Source of the DNA: an uncultured Paracoccaceae bacterium
GTDB lineage: Bacteria; Pseudomonadota; Alphaproteobacteria; Rhodobacterales; Rhodobacteraceae
Direction: 5' to 3'
Length of the DNA stretch: 64,000 nucleotides
Assembly: GCA_913060475.1 (NCBI GenBank)
Contig: CAJXSD010000005.1
Span: forward strand, 62,001-126,000
The notes under the pieces are model-generated. The model ran no database searches. It had not been told where the DNA came from and worked only from the letters and a program-made list of their open reading frames with translations. Position numbers and translations under genes: made by a program. This document shows positions 33,618 through 43,388 of the stretch, piece by piece (positions within the stretch are counted from its first letter, which is position 1; each line of letters opens with the position of its first letter).

Positions 33618-35903
33618 ATGAAACCTTTTGGAAAATCCCAACCCATCCGGCGGATCGAGGATCAGCGATTCCTAACCGGAACGGGCCGCTATGTGGATGA
33701 TATCGCCCCCGATGGGGCGGCGGTGGCCTATTTCCTGCGCGCGCCCGTGGCGCATGCTATGATCACCACGCTGGATGTCGCGGATGCGCGTGATGCCGAT
33801 GGGGTTTTGGCTGTGCTGACCTATGACGATCTAGGGGCTGCGGGCATTGCGACCGATTTGCCGGCCGTGGTGATCAAGAACCACGATGGCACAGCGGCGG
33901 CCAATCCCAAACGGCCCCTGCTGTGCGATGGCCATATCCGCCATGTCGGCGAAGCGATTGCGGTGATTATCGCAGACACGCTGGATCAGGCCAAGGATGC
34001 GGCAGAACTGATCGAATTCGATTTTGACGAATTGCCCGTGGCGCTGGACCTGACGGCAGGTGGCGCAGCCTTGCATGCCGAGGCGGGTGATAACATGGCC
34101 TTTGATTGGGCGATTGGGGATGCAGAGCAGACCGATGCCGCCTTTGACACTGCGGCGCATGTGGTGTCACTGCAGGTCGCAGATAACCGAATTATCGCCA
34201 ATGCATTGGAACCGCGGGGCTGTTTTGCCCAGTGGGATGGCCAGAAACTGGAATTCACCGTCAACGGGCAGGGGGTATGGAACCAGAAAAACCGCCTGGT
34301 TCAGACATTGGGTTTGACCCCTGAACAGGTTCGCGTGATCAATCCTGATGTGGGCGGCGGGTTCGGGATGAAGGCGATGACCTATCCCGAATATTACGTT
34401 GTCGCCCATGCGGCCATGGCCCTGGGGCGTGCGGTGCGTTGGATGGCCGATCGCACCGAATCCATGCTGACTGATAATGCGGGGCGTGATCTGGTGTCGG
34501 ATGCCGCAATCGCGCTGGACGCGGATTTGCGCATTACTGGATATCGGATGCAAACGCGGTGCAATCTGGGGGCCTATAATTCGCAGTTTGGTCAAATCAT
34601 CCAAACCGATTTGTTCGCCAAGGTTCTGACAGGCCCCTATGACATCCCGACCGCGCATCACGCGGTGCAGGGGTTTTATACCAACACAACGCCGGTTGAC
34701 GCCTATCGTGGGGCCGGCCGCCCCGAGGCGATCTATGTTCTGGAACGCCTGATGGACCGCGCGGCGCGGGATTTGGGGGTTGATCCATGGGACCTGCGGC
34801 GCAAAAATTTCATCGCATCCGACAAATTCCCCTATCAGACGGTGACGGGGGAAACCTATGATGTGGGTGATTTCACCCGCGTGTTGGACCGTGCGTATCA
34901 GGCCGCCGATGTCGCAGGCTTTGGCGCACGCCAAGCCATCAGCGCGCAGGCCGGCCGGTTGCGCGGTTTGGGCATCTGTTATTATATCGAGAGTATCCTT
35001 GGCGCCCCCAGCGAAACCACCCGCGTGGTGTTCAATGATGACGACACCGCCACAATTTTCGTGGGCACCCAATCCAACGGACAGGGCCACGAAACGGTAT
35101 TTTCGCAATTTCTGTCCGATCAAACGGGCATTCCACTGGATAAAATCCACTTTGTCCAAGGCGACAGTGACGCCATCGCCATGGGCGGCGGTACGGGGGG
35201 ATCGCGGTCGGTTACGGTGCAAAACACCGCCACACTGAAAACGGTTGATATCATGTTGACGGCCTATCGCGCATTTTTGGCGGATAAAATGGGGGTTGAT
35301 GCGGGTGACATCACCTTTGATGACGAACGGTTCCGCGCGCCCAATTCCAACCTGTCCCCCACGCTGTTAGAGGCGGCAGCCATGGCCCGCGATGCAGGGC
35401 GCGATGATTTGCTGGACCACAGCGCCACCATCACGTTGGATGCGCGATCCTTTCCCAATGGGGCCCATGTGGCCGAGGTCGAAGCTGACCCGGACACGGG
35501 CGTGACCCGCGTTGTCAAATATACCGTGGTTGATGATTTTGGCCATCTGATCAACCCCTTGCTGGTTGAGGGTCAGGTTCATGGCGGCATTGCCCAGGGG
35601 TTGGGGCAGGCATTGAACGAACATGTCGTATTCGATGACACGGGCCAGCTGTTGACCGCCACATTCATGGATTATGCGATGCCGCGCGCCACGGATATGC
35701 CTTGGGTATCGTTTCAGACAGAATGTGTCCCATCCACCGCAAACCCCATGGGCATCAAAGGCTGCGGCGAGGCAGGCACCGTGGGGTCCATGGCCGCGGT
35801 GGCCAACGCCGTTCAAGATGCCCTATGGGATCGCGGCGTACGTCAGGCCGACATGCCCTTTACCCCGCAGCGGGTTTGGACGCTGCTGTCAAAGGGGGCC
35901 TAA
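33618..35903 (+). CDS. Molybdenum hydroxylase large subunit (form II CoxL / xanthine dehydrogenase family)
   Basis: A 761-residue molybdopterin-binding subunit of the xanthine oxidase family. It has the N-terminal ald_Xan domain (RRIEDQRFLTGTGRYVDDI), the form II active-site loop AYRGAGR (362-368, not the AYRCSFR of true CO dehydrogenase) and the catalytic Glu718 in GCGEAGTVG. It should hydroxylate a heterocycle, aldehyde or similar carbon. The usual FAD and 2Fe-2S subunit genes are not adjacent, so it is an orphan or draws partners from elsewhere. GAGG precedes the ATG at 33618. The next gene starts with no gap. Confidence 0.9.
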   Translation: MKPFGKSQPIRRIEDQRFLTGTGRYVDDIAPDGAAVAYFLRAPVAHAMITTLDVADARDADGVLAVLTYDDLGAAGIATDLPAVVIKNHDGTAAANPKRPLLCDGHIRHVGEAIAVIIADTLDQAKDAAELIEFDFDELPVALDLTAGGAALHAEAGDNMAFDWAIGDAEQTDAAFDTAAHVVSLQVADNRIIANALEPRGCFAQWDGQKLEFTVNGQGVWNQKNRLVQTLGLTPEQVRVINPDVGGGFGMKAMTYPEYYVVAHAAMALGRAVRWMADRTESMLTDNAGRDLVSDAAIALDADLRITGYRMQTRCNLGAYNSQFGQIIQTDLFAKVLTGPYDIPTAHHAVQGFYTNTTPVDAYRGAGRPEAIYVLERLMDRAARDLGVDPWDLRRKNFIASDKFPYQTVTGETYDVGDFTRVLDRAYQAADVAGFGARQAISAQAGRLRGLGICYYIESILGAPSETTRVVFNDDDTATIFVGTQSNGQGHETVFSQFLSDQTGIPLDKIHFVQGDSDAIAMGGGTGGSRSVTVQNTATLKTVDIMLTAYRAFLADKMGVDAGDITFDDERFRAPNSNLSPTLLEAAAMARDAGRDDLLDHSATITLDARSFPNGAHVAEVEADPDTGVTRVVKYTVVDDFGHLINPLLVEGQVHGGIAQGLGQALNEHVVFDDTGQLLTATFMDYAMPRATDMPWVSFQTECVPSTANPMGIKGCGEAGTVGSMAAVANAVQDALWDRGVRQADMPFTPQRVWTLLSKGA

Positions 35904-36953
35904 ATGGGGGCTTGGCGCAATCCTTTGGCCCCGATATGGGCAGGGTTGGCGCGCGTTTTGGCCACGCGGGTCAGCGATTGGTCAGGCGACCGGCCAGCCC
36001 CCGAAAAACGCATCCACATCATATTGCTAGATGGCACATTGGCGTCGTTAAAACCGGGGGCGGGGACGCATATTGGAACGCTGTATCATCTGCTAAACGA
36101 TGGTCGCGCGGACCGCAGTGTGCATTACAGCGCGGGGCTGCAATGGGGTGATTGGCGGTCCAATCTGCGAGTGATCACGGGGGCAGGGCTGGGCCACCAG
36201 ATCCGGCAGGCCTATGGGGCCTTGGCCACGCGGTATCGGCCGGGGGATGATGTCTATATCTTTGGCTATTCCCGGGGGGCCTTTGCGGCGCGGTCGTTAT
36301 GTGGGATGATCGATCGCGTGGGATTGTTGCAGGCCGATTACGCCACTGCGCGCAATGTCAATTTGGCCTGGCGGCAGTATCGCAATGGGCGTGGCTATAT
36401 CCGGTTTCGCGAAAACTTTTGCCACCCCACCGCGCAGATCCGGTTTTTGGGGGTCTTTGATACGGTCAGTGCGCTGGGGCTGCGCATTCCGGTTTTGTGG
36501 AAATTTCTGCCCGACCTTTATACGTTTCACGACCATGCGGTCAGCCGCAATGTTGACGCCAATTACCATGCGCTGGCCCTGGACGAAACACGGCTGGCCT
36601 ATGCGCCGGAATGTTGGGATTTGGATGTCATTCCGCCGGACACGGTGGTGCAACAGGTCTGGTTTCGCGGGGCCCACGGCGATATTGGCGGGCATTTGGG
36701 CACATTTGAACCGGCGCGTCCCTTGGCTAATATTCCACTGGTGTGGATGTTGGAACGCGCGGCGGACCGGGGATTGGCGCTGCCACCGGATTGGCACGCG
36801 CGCTTTGCGATGGATCCCACCGCGCCCAGCGTGGGCACTTGGCGCAAATGGGGGAAATTCCTGATTTTTCGCGCCAAGCGGCGGGTGGCCAAATCTGACC
36901 ACGAATGGATCCATTCATCTGTCGATCAAGGTGCCAGGACTGACAAGGCGTGA
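35904..36953 (+). CDS. DUF2235-family alpha/beta hydrolase
   Basis: A 349-residue protein of the DUF2235 group, which includes T6SS phospholipase-type effectors and other hydrolases. The nucleophile is Ser123 in GYSRGAFAAR, the acid probably the Asp in FDTVSALG, and the base the His in RGAHGDIGG. No type VI secretion gene is nearby. The ATG immediately follows the stop of the molybdo-subunit gene, so the two are coupled. Function unknown; hydrolase activity is inferred. Confidence 0.8.
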   Translation: MGAWRNPLAPIWAGLARVLATRVSDWSGDRPAPEKRIHIILLDGTLASLKPGAGTHIGTLYHLLNDGRADRSVHYSAGLQWGDWRSNLRVITGAGLGHQIRQAYGALATRYRPGDDVYIFGYSRGAFAARSLCGMIDRVGLLQADYATARNVNLAWRQYRNGRGYIRFRENFCHPTAQIRFLGVFDTVSALGLRIPVLWKFLPDLYTFHDHAVSRNVDANYHALALDETRLAYAPECWDLDVIPPDTVVQQVWFRGAHGDIGGHLGTFEPARPLANIPLVWMLERAADRGLALPPDWHARFAMDPTAPSVGTWRKWGKFLIFRAKRRVAKSDHEWIHSSVDQGARTDKA

Positions 36954-37049
36954 TCAGCCCATTGACAGCGCGGCGCGGGTGCAACACAGTGCGCCCCAAT
37001 TGCGCCCAGAGTGCGCCATAGCCAAACATCCAACGATAGGGAACACACA

Positions 37050-37523
37050 ATGTCCGAGACATATACCGACACAGAGTTAAAGACGATCCTGCGTCAGGTG
37101 AAATCCGTGGCCGTTGTGGGGATCAGTCCAAATCCATCACGGCCCAGTTATTTCGTGGGCCGGTATTTGGGGCTAAAGGGGTTCAAAATGATCCCCGTCA
37201 ATCCGGGCCACGCGGGAAAAACCCTGTTTGGTCAAACCATTATGGGGTCCCTGTCCGAAATTGAGGCCCAGGTGGATATGGTCGATATTTTCCGCAAATC
37301 CGACGCCGTGCCGGCCATCGTTGATGAGGCATTGGAAAAGTTTCCCAACCTGAAATGCATCTGGATGCAAATCGGTGTCGAACATGCCGAGGCTGCCGCC
37401 AAAGCGCGCGCGCGCGGCATTACTGTCATTCAAAACCGCTGTCCCAAAATCGAATATCAACGCCTGTTTGGCGAATTGCGGATGGGTGGGTTTAATACCG
37501 GAATTATTTCGTCGAAACTTTAA
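37050..37523 (+). CDS. CoA-binding domain protein (YccU-like)
   Basis: A 157-residue Rossmann-type protein of the CoA_binding family. It has [20 protein letters not shown] near the N-terminus and the conserved C-terminal block [11 protein letters not shown]. It binds CoA or an acyl-CoA in relatives; its role is unknown. The ATG at 37050 has AGGGA nine bases upstream. Its stop overlaps the convergent hisE stop by 4 bases. Confidence 0.88.
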   Translation: MSETYTDTELKTILRQVKSVAVVGISPNPSRPSYFVGRYLGLKGFKMIPVNPGHAGKTLFGQTIMGSLSEIEAQVDMVDIFRKSDAVPAIVDEALEKFPNLKCIWMQIGVEHAEAAAKARARGITVIQNRCPKIEYQRLFGELRMGGFNTGIISSKL

Positions 37524-37825
37524 CGGCTGGCTTTTTCCGCAATGCCGGATTGTCCCCGTCTGCGGGCCAATTCCGCCATAACATCCGACAGGGCCACATC
37601 GCGCGATTTCAGCATGACCAACAGGTGAAACAGCACATCTGCGGCCTCGGACGTCAGTTTGGCTTTGTCGTCTTTGATGGCCTCAATGATGGCTTCAACC
37701 GCTTCTTCGCCAAATTTTTCGGCGCATTTTTCCGGGCCTTTGGCCAGCAACTTGGCGATCCAGCTGCTGTCGGGGTCGGCGCTGGCGCGGGCCTCGATTG
37801 TGGCGAATAAATCCTCTAGGGTCAT
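37520..37825 (-). CDS. hisE: Phosphoribosyl-ATP pyrophosphatase HisE
   Basis: A 101-residue enzyme for the second step of histidine synthesis (PR-ATP to PR-AMP). The MazG-like metal site is seen in [17 protein letters not shown] and [14 protein letters not shown]. It overlaps hisF by 4 bases (ATGA) and is the last gene of the his series. Confidence 0.95.
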   Translation of the reverse strand: MTLEDLFATIEARASADPDSSWIAKLLAKGPEKCAEKFGEEAVEAIIEAIKDDKAKLTSEAADVLFHLLVMLKSRDVALSDVMAELARRRGQSGIAEKASR

Positions 37826-38586
37826 GTGTCCATCCTCATGTCGATGCCTGCGGCCTGCATATGCGCCTTGGCCTGGGCGACGGTATAATCACCAAAGTGG
37901 AAAATCGAGGCGGCCAAAACGGCCGAGGCATGGCCCTCAATAACCCCATCGACCAAATGATCCAAATTCCCCACACCGCCCGAGGCAATCACAGGAATAT
38001 TGACCGCATCCGCAATGGCGCGTGTCATGGGCAGGTTAAATCCCGCCTTGGTTCCGTCGCGATCCATCGATGTCAGCAGGATTTCACCCGCGCCCTTGGC
38101 CGCGATCATTTGCGCAAATTCCACCGCATCAATGCCCGTGGGTTTGCGGCCCCCATGGGTGAACAATTCCCAACGGCCCGGTTCCACGGTTTTGGCGTCA
38201 ATCGCACAGACGATGCATTGCGACCCGAAATGATCAGCCGCGCGTGCCACCACATCAGGGTCGGCCACCGCCGCCGAATTGAACGATACCTTGTCTGCAC
38301 CCGCCAGCAACAGATTGCGCACATCCTCGACCGTGCGCACGCCGCCGCCCACGGTTAGGGGGATGAAACACTGTTCTGCGGTGCGTTGCACCATATCAAA
38401 CATGGTGCCGCGGTTTTCATGGGTGGCATGGATGTCTAGAAAACAGATTTCATCCGCGCCGGCGGCGTCATAACGTGCGGCCGCCTCGACCGGATCGCCC
38501 GCGTCGCGCAGGCCCACAAAATTGACGCCCTTGACCACACGGCCATCGGCCACATCCAAACATGGAATAATCCGTGTCTTAAGCAT
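37822..38586 (-). CDS. hisF: Imidazole glycerol phosphate synthase subunit HisF
   Basis: A 254-residue TIM barrel that closes the imidazole ring, using ammonia from HisH. The catalytic aspartates are in [15 protein letters not shown] (Asp11) and [10 protein letters not shown]; the phosphate sites are VGGGVR and ASGGVG. It overlaps hisA by 8 bases. Confidence 0.97.
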   Translation of the reverse strand: MLKTRIIPCLDVADGRVVKGVNFVGLRDAGDPVEAAARYDAAGADEICFLDIHATHENRGTMFDMVQRTAEQCFIPLTVGGGVRTVEDVRNLLLAGADKVSFNSAAVADPDVVARAADHFGSQCIVCAIDAKTVEPGRWELFTHGGRKPTGIDAVEFAQMIAAKGAGEILLTSMDRDGTKAGFNLPMTRAIADAVNIPVIASGGVGNLDHLVDGVIEGHASAVLAASIFHFGDYTVAQAKAHMQAAGIDMRMDT

Positions 38587-39301
38587 TTAACACCTGCAAC
38601 GCCTGTTTCAAATCAATCGCCCCATCATAGAGCGCACGTCCCGAAATCGCGCCATTCAGCTGCGCACCGCAATCGCGCAGCGCGATCAGATCGTCGATTG
38701 ACGACACCCCGCCCGAGGCAATCACAGGGATAGACACCGCGCGGGCCAAATCGGCTGTTGCCTGAATATTTGGCCCCTGCATCGCGCCATCGCGGTTGAT
38801 GTCGGTGTAAATGATGGCCGCGACACCCGCATCCTCAAAGGATTTGGCCAGATCCGTGACCAAAACATCCGTTTCCTCGGCCCAGCCCTTGGTTGCGACG
38901 CGCCCGTTGCGGGCGTCGATGCCCACGGCCACATGGCCGGGGAATTCGCGGGCCGCTTGGCGGACCAGGTCTGGGTTTTCCACCGCAATGGTGCCCAAAA
39001 TCACGCGCGCTAGCCCTTTGGTGATCCATGTTTCGATGGTTTTCATATTGCGAATGCCACCGCCCAATTGCGCGGGCACCTTGCAATCGCGCAAAATCGC
39101 CTCGACGGGGGCGGCGTTGACGGGTTCGCCTTCGAATGCGCCGTTCAGGTCGACAAGATGCAGCCATTCGCAGCCTGCATCCACGAATTCGCGGGCCTGA
39201 GCGGCGGGGTCTGTGTTGAACACTGTGGATTTTTCCATATCCCCCCGCAACAGGCGCACGGCGTTTCCGTCTTTTAGGTCAATCGCAGGGTATAGGATCA
39301 T
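38579..39301 (-). CDS. hisA: ProFAR isomerase HisA
   Basis: A 240-residue TIM barrel that isomerises ProFAR to PRFAR. The catalytic Asp8 is in YPAIDLKDG and the second Asp in [14 protein letters not shown]. The start at 39301 (MILYPAIDL) follows AAAGG; about 40 upstream in-frame residues are rejected. Confidence 0.96.
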   Translation of the reverse strand: MILYPAIDLKDGNAVRLLRGDMEKSTVFNTDPAAQAREFVDAGCEWLHLVDLNGAFEGEPVNAAPVEAILRDCKVPAQLGGGIRNMKTIETWITKGLARVILGTIAVENPDLVRQAAREFPGHVAVGIDARNGRVATKGWAEETDVLVTDLAKSFEDAGVAAIIYTDINRDGAMQGPNIQATADLARAVSIPVIASGGVSSIDDLIALRDCGAQLNGAISGRALYDGAIDLKQALQVLNA

Positions 39302-39432
39302 GGTGGTGGCCTTTCGTTTCACTGTTGTGCGCTGTTTTGCATGACGCAAGGAAAATTGCAATCTGAACCAACAACACACTTGCCAAGAATTGGCTTTCGC
39401 GCCACTGTTAACCAAATTCATGCGGAGGTATC

Positions 39433-39840
39433 ATGACAAAAACTGATTTACGCGCAGTGGCGCTTGGGGTTGCAATGATGACTTGGGCAGGGGCGGCGGC
39501 CGCTGATCCCGTGCACGGCACATGGAAAACGGTGCCGGATGACAACGGGTCCTATGGCCATATTCAGGTCAAACCCTGTGGTGACAAAATCTGTGGCACC
39601 CTAGTCAAAGCCTTTGACAAAGATGGCAAAGCGGGCGGTCAGGAACATATTGGCAAAAACATCGTGTGGGATATGTCCGCAAATGGCGGCGGTAAATATT
39701 CTGGCGGCAAAATCTGGGCGCCAGATCGCGACAAAACCTATAAATCCAAAATGGAATTGTTGGATAACAACAACCTAAAGGTATCGGGCTGCATCGCCTT
39801 TATCTGCCGCGACGGCGGCACATGGACACGGGTGAAATAA
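39433..39840 (+). CDS. DUF2147-domain secreted protein
   Basis: A 135-residue protein with a clear signal peptide (cleavage probably after AGAAAA, residue 24). The mature part fits DUF2147: HGTWKT, YGHIQVKPCGDKICGTLV and a C-terminal SGCIAFICRDGGTWTRV. Four cysteines could form two disulfides in the periplasm. Function unknown. GGAGG precedes the ATG. It is the only plus-strand gene inside the his region. Confidence 0.88.
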   Translation: MTKTDLRAVALGVAMMTWAGAAAADPVHGTWKTVPDDNGSYGHIQVKPCGDKICGTLVKAFDKDGKAGGQEHIGKNIVWDMSANGGGKYSGGKIWAPDRDKTYKSKMELLDNNNLKVSGCIAFICRDGGTWTRVK

Positions 39841-39852
39841 GTCCGTCAGATG

Positions 39853-40533
39853 TTACGCCGTTGAAATGAAAGTTGGAATGACATCGGCGTAACAATACCC
39901 ATCACGGGTCACAACATCGCCCAGATCCACCGAAATGGGCGCAGAAAACAGCGGCATATTGACCACCGCCGTGTGGAATTCGCCGTTTTCGCCGCAGGGA
40001 TCGACCCCATCGGGCAAGGTATCAATCAGCGCCTGCGTTATTTTTTGCCCCGCCAGTTCCGCAGGCACCCGTGTTGGATCGCAGGTGACAATGCGCATAT
40101 CAAACCCACCCGACAACATATCGCGCATCAGGTCGCGCGTATCGCGGCCCCACAGGGGAAACACGGGCGTTAATCCCGTATCGCGCATCATATTTTCGCG
40201 ATAGGCGCGGATATCCTCTAGGAACAGATCGCCAAAGATGACCACATCAATGCCCCGCTGTTTCAGAATGTCTTGGCCCGCGCTCATGCGATTTTCATAG
40301 GTTGCGTTATCACAGGGCCAAGGCAGCGCCACGGTGATCAATTCCAGACCCAGCGCATCGGCCTGACGCTGTAAAAGGGCGTTGCGGGTGCCGTGCATGG
40401 CCACGCGATCATGGGCTTCATTGATCGTGGTGAACAGGGCACAGACGTCATAGTCGCCCGATTGCTGCACCTGATAGAGCGCATAGGCGCAATCTTTGCC
40501 ACTGGACCACGCGATGGCGGCCTTGGGTTTCAT
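39853..40533 (-). CDS. PP-loop ATP pyrophosphatase (diphthine-ammonia-ligase-like, DUF71)
   Basis: A 226-residue N-type ATP pyrophosphatase with PP-loop SSGKDCAY (10-17) and the family block FGDLFLEDIRAYRE. In archaea and eukaryotes the family (Dph6) amidates diphthamide, but bacteria do not have diphthamide, so the bacterial role is unknown. The ATG at 40533 follows GAGAG; GTG at 40539 is an alternative. It begins 13 bases after hisH on the same strand, so it is probably cotranscribed. Confidence 0.82.
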   Translation of the reverse strand: MKPKAAIAWSSGKDCAYALYQVQQSGDYDVCALFTTINEAHDRVAMHGTRNALLQRQADALGLELITVALPWPCDNATYENRMSAGQDILKQRGIDVVIFGDLFLEDIRAYRENMMRDTGLTPVFPLWGRDTRDLMRDMLSGGFDMRIVTCDPTRVPAELAGQKITQALIDTLPDGVDPCGENGEFHTAVVNMPLFSAPISVDLGDVVTRDGYCYADVIPTFISTA

Positions 40534-40546
40534 TGTCACTCTCTTG

Positions 40547-41182
40547 CTAGGGGGCCCATGTCAGGAAATTGCCAATCATTTGCAATCCGATCGCGGCGCT
40601 TTTTTCGGGGTGGAATTGCAGGCCGATCATGGTGTCGCGCGCGACAATTGCGGTGATGTCTGTGCCATAATCTACATGGGCCAACCGCTGGCCATGGTCG
40701 TTCATGTCCATGTGATAGGAATGGACAAAATATACATGATCCCCTGTGCCGACATTGGCCAAAACGGGGTGGGGGTGGTCAATGACCAAATCATTCCACC
40801 CCATATGCGGCACCTTAAGCGCGGGATCCGTGGGGGTGATTTTGCGCACATCCCCATTGATCCAGCCCAGGCCGGGGGTGGGTTCGTATTCAAAGCCCTG
40901 GTTTGCCATCAACTGCATTCCGACACAAATTCCCATAAATGGGCGGCCGCGGGTGGCAACCGCATCCACCAAGGCGTCGAAAACGCTGGATTTGCGCAGT
41001 GCCGCGTTACAGGCCGGAAATGCGCCATCCCCGGGCAAGACAAGGCGATCCGCACGCGCCACAACATCAGGATCGGACGTCACAGTTACCGTGCCTGCAT
41101 CCAATTCCGCCGCCATTTTTTCAAAGGCCTTGCGCGCGGAATGCAGATTGCCGCTGTCGTAATCAATGATCGCTGTCAACAT
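40547..41182 (-). CDS. hisH: Imidazole glycerol phosphate synthase subunit HisH
   Basis: A 211-residue class I glutamine amidotransferase that feeds ammonia to HisF. The nucleophile Cys86 is in GICVGMQ and the His-Glu pair in GLQFHPEKS. It follows hisB after 5 bases. Confidence 0.96.
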   Translation of the reverse strand: MLTAIIDYDSGNLHSARKAFEKMAAELDAGTVTVTSDPDVVARADRLVLPGDGAFPACNAALRKSSVFDALVDAVATRGRPFMGICVGMQLMANQGFEYEPTPGLGWINGDVRKITPTDPALKVPHMGWNDLVIDHPHPVLANVGTGDHVYFVHSYHMDMNDHGQRLAHVDYGTDITAIVARDTMIGLQFHPEKSAAIGLQMIGNFLTWAP

Positions 41183-41187
41183 GGCGA

Positions 41188-41775
41188 CTATAGCGCCCCT
41201 TTGGTCGATGGCAGCTGGTTGGACATGCGCGGATCGGCTTCGACCGCCTGACGTAATGCACGCGCAACCGATTTGAACGCTGCCTCGGCGATGTGGTGGC
41301 TGTTGAACCCATGCAGTTGGTCGATGTGCAACGTGATTCCGCCATGCGTGGACAGGGCTTGGAAAAATTCGCGCACCAATTCGGTGTCAAACGTGCCAAT
41401 TTTATCAGATTGGAAATCCAGATTGCAGATCAGATAGGGCCGTGCCGACAGATCCAGCGCACAACGCACCTGTGCATCATCCATCGCCAGATGACAGCTG
41501 CCATAGCGGGTGATGCCGCGTTTGTCGCCCAAGGCCTGAACCAAGGCCTGCCCCAGCGCGATGCCCGTATCCTCTACCGTGTGGTGGTCGTCGATATGGG
41601 TGTCGCCCGTTGCGCGAATTGTCATGTCAATCAGTGAATGGCGGGACAGTTGATCCAGCATATGGTCGAAAAACCCGACACCCGTCTGGTTATCGTATTG
41701 GCCCGTGCCGTCAAGGTTCAGGGACACCGAAATTTTGGTTTCTGCGGTATTGCGGTCAACTGTTGCGCGTCTCAT
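41188..41775 (-). CDS. hisB: Imidazoleglycerol-phosphate dehydratase HisB
   Basis: A 195-residue manganese enzyme of histidine synthesis, of the monofunctional type. The metal-binding repeats are [19 protein letters not shown] and [14 protein letters not shown]. The ATG at 41775 (MRRATVDRN) is preferred over an upstream TTG. It heads the minus-strand hisB-hisH-PP-loop series. Confidence 0.97.
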   Translation of the reverse strand: MRRATVDRNTAETKISVSLNLDGTGQYDNQTGVGFFDHMLDQLSRHSLIDMTIRATGDTHIDDHHTVEDTGIALGQALVQALGDKRGITRYGSCHLAMDDAQVRCALDLSARPYLICNLDFQSDKIGTFDTELVREFFQALSTHGGITLHIDQLHGFNSHHIAEAAFKSVARALRQAVEADPRMSNQLPSTKGAL

Positions 41776-41804
41776 ACTGTTGCTTTCTTGATACAATTTT
41801 GCCC

Positions 41805-41833
41805 CTTATAACCGCCCTTGCCCCCAAGGCCAA
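41805..41833 (-). promoter_or_regulatory. hisB promoter
   Basis: On the minus strand TTGGCC (41828-41833) and TATAAG (41805-41810) are 17 bases apart, 29 bases upstream of the hisB ATG. Confidence 0.5.
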
Positions 41834-41945
41834 GATGCAAACAGGCCAGGCCGGGATGTTATCCGGGCCGGTTTTGATAAAACGCATAGCGTTTGTTGAC
41901 GTAGGGTAGTAAGGGGGATCGGCAAAATTATGCTTGCCCCTAAAA

Positions 41946-41975
41946 TTGATTGGGCAGTATCTTAGGCTTTATAGG
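41946..41975 (+). promoter_or_regulatory. Candidate promoter of the FadL-like gene
   Basis: TTGATT (41946-41951) and TATAGG (41970-41975) are 18 bases apart, 29 bases upstream of the ATG at 42005. Confidence 0.45.
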
Positions 41976-42004
41976 GCGCACGCGCCGAAAATAGGGAGAG
42001 TAAA

Positions 42005-43258
42005 ATGAAAAAACTTTTGTTGGCCAGCACCGTTTTGGTTGCCGGACCATCAACCGCATTCGCAGGTGGCATGGAAGTTGGCCGGTTTAACCCAAGCTTT
42101 ATGTTCCAAAGTGGAAATTATGCAGAACTGAGCGTTCGCAGTTCGACACCTGATGTAACAGACGATACATTTTCGCCAGATGGGTCCATGTTAGGCAAAA
42201 TGACCAATACCAGTGCATCAGTCAAAGTGGCGTTGAATGACCGTTTGTCGATTGGTGTGACACACTATGATGCAGCGCGCATCAAGCTGGATTATGCCGA
42301 CAACGGCGGTCCATTCACCCAGACACCACACCCTGTTGCAGCGGCTGGCTCTGCCGCACAAAACGATCCGGCAACGCAGGCTGCGATCGGCGCGTATATT
42401 GCCGCGAACCCGGGTGCAACTGCACAGATGGCAATGGCATTGGATGGCGCTACACAACAAGCTATCGGAGCATATACACTGGCGAATGCGGCTGCATTAC
42501 CAAAAATGCAAGCGCCTTATGTAAACCTGTCCTATAAATCTACGGCTTTGGTTGTCGGCTATGCGGTAAACGACCAGATTGATGTGTTCGGTGGGATTAA
42601 ATATTCGGCCGCGGATGCGTCAGGGGATGTGGTTGCAAATCCTGCCGGTGATATTGTTGCCAAATCTGGATCGGATACAGCTCCAATTTTGGGTGTGTCC
42701 TATAGTAAACCAGAAATCGCGCTGCGCGTGACGGCAACGTACCAAGGCAAATCAGAAACGTCGCACGAAACATCCACGACATTTCTGGGCACAACAACAC
42801 AATTACAAGACACCAAAGCAGCCCTGCCAGAATCCTTTACCTTGGATTTCCAGACAGGCATCGCGCCAAAAACCTTGTTGCTAGGTTCGATCCACCATGC
42901 CCGTTGGGATGATGCGCATATCTATTTTGACGGCTCATCCACCCCGAAAACGTCATGGCAAGATTCGACAACCTATTCTGTTGGTGTGGGTCGTGCGATT
43001 AATGAAAACTGGGCAGTATCTGCATCGATCAATTACGAAGCGGCCTCAGAATCAGCTGGCACCAGCCTGTTGTCTGTGACCGATGGGACCCGTGGTGTGA
43101 CATTGGGTGCGCGGTATACACGCAACAATATGAACGTGTCTTTGGGGGTAAACTATACGCAGTTTGGTGATAAAACTGTGACGTCCCTGAACCAAACGGG
43201 TTCATTCAAAGACAACTCCATTACCTCGGTTGGGTTGAATATCGGGTATTCCTTCTAA
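42005..43258 (+). CDS. FadL/OmpP1/TodX-family outer-membrane transporter
   Basis: A 417-residue outer-membrane beta-barrel for uptake of hydrophobic compounds such as fatty acids. A signal peptide (cleaved after TAFA, residue 20) is followed by the short GMEVGRFNPSF hatch start, many alternating strands and a C-terminal aromatic residue (GYSF) for BAM recognition. An Ala/Gln-rich insertion (about residues 105-165) is unusual. GGGAGAG precedes the ATG. It has its own promoter and terminator. Confidence 0.88.
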   Translation: MKKLLLASTVLVAGPSTAFAGGMEVGRFNPSFMFQSGNYAELSVRSSTPDVTDDTFSPDGSMLGKMTNTSASVKVALNDRLSIGVTHYDAARIKLDYADNGGPFTQTPHPVAAAGSAAQNDPATQAAIGAYIAANPGATAQMAMALDGATQQAIGAYTLANAAALPKMQAPYVNLSYKSTALVVGYAVNDQIDVFGGIKYSAADASGDVVANPAGDIVAKSGSDTAPILGVSYSKPEIALRVTATYQGKSETSHETSTTFLGTTTQLQDTKAALPESFTLDFQTGIAPKTLLLGSIHHARWDDAHIYFDGSSTPKTSWQDSTTYSVGVGRAINENWAVSASINYEAASESAGTSLLSVTDGTRGVTLGARYTRNNMNVSLGVNYTQFGDKTVTSLNQTGSFKDNSITSVGLNIGYSF

Positions 43259-43280
43259 TTCGACGTCAGAACAATACATT

Positions 43281-43303
43281 GGGGGCCACTGGCCCCCTTT
43301 TTT
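43281..43303 (+). terminator. Terminator of the FadL-like gene
   Basis: GGGGGCC (43281-43287), loop ACT, GGCCCCC (43291-43297) and six T form a strong intrinsic terminator. Confidence 0.92.
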
Positions 43304-43388
43304 ATGGCACTGCCATGTCTGGTGGGGATGGGGCAAAAAACACGCCTTGCCACTGGTATAGGGGCCGATTTGATTGTATGACGGGCCT

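Noticed and set aside
34167-35222. Long minus-strand open frame of 351 codons
   Set aside because: It lies wholly inside the molybdenum hydroxylase gene, which has clear motifs; the antisense protein has none.
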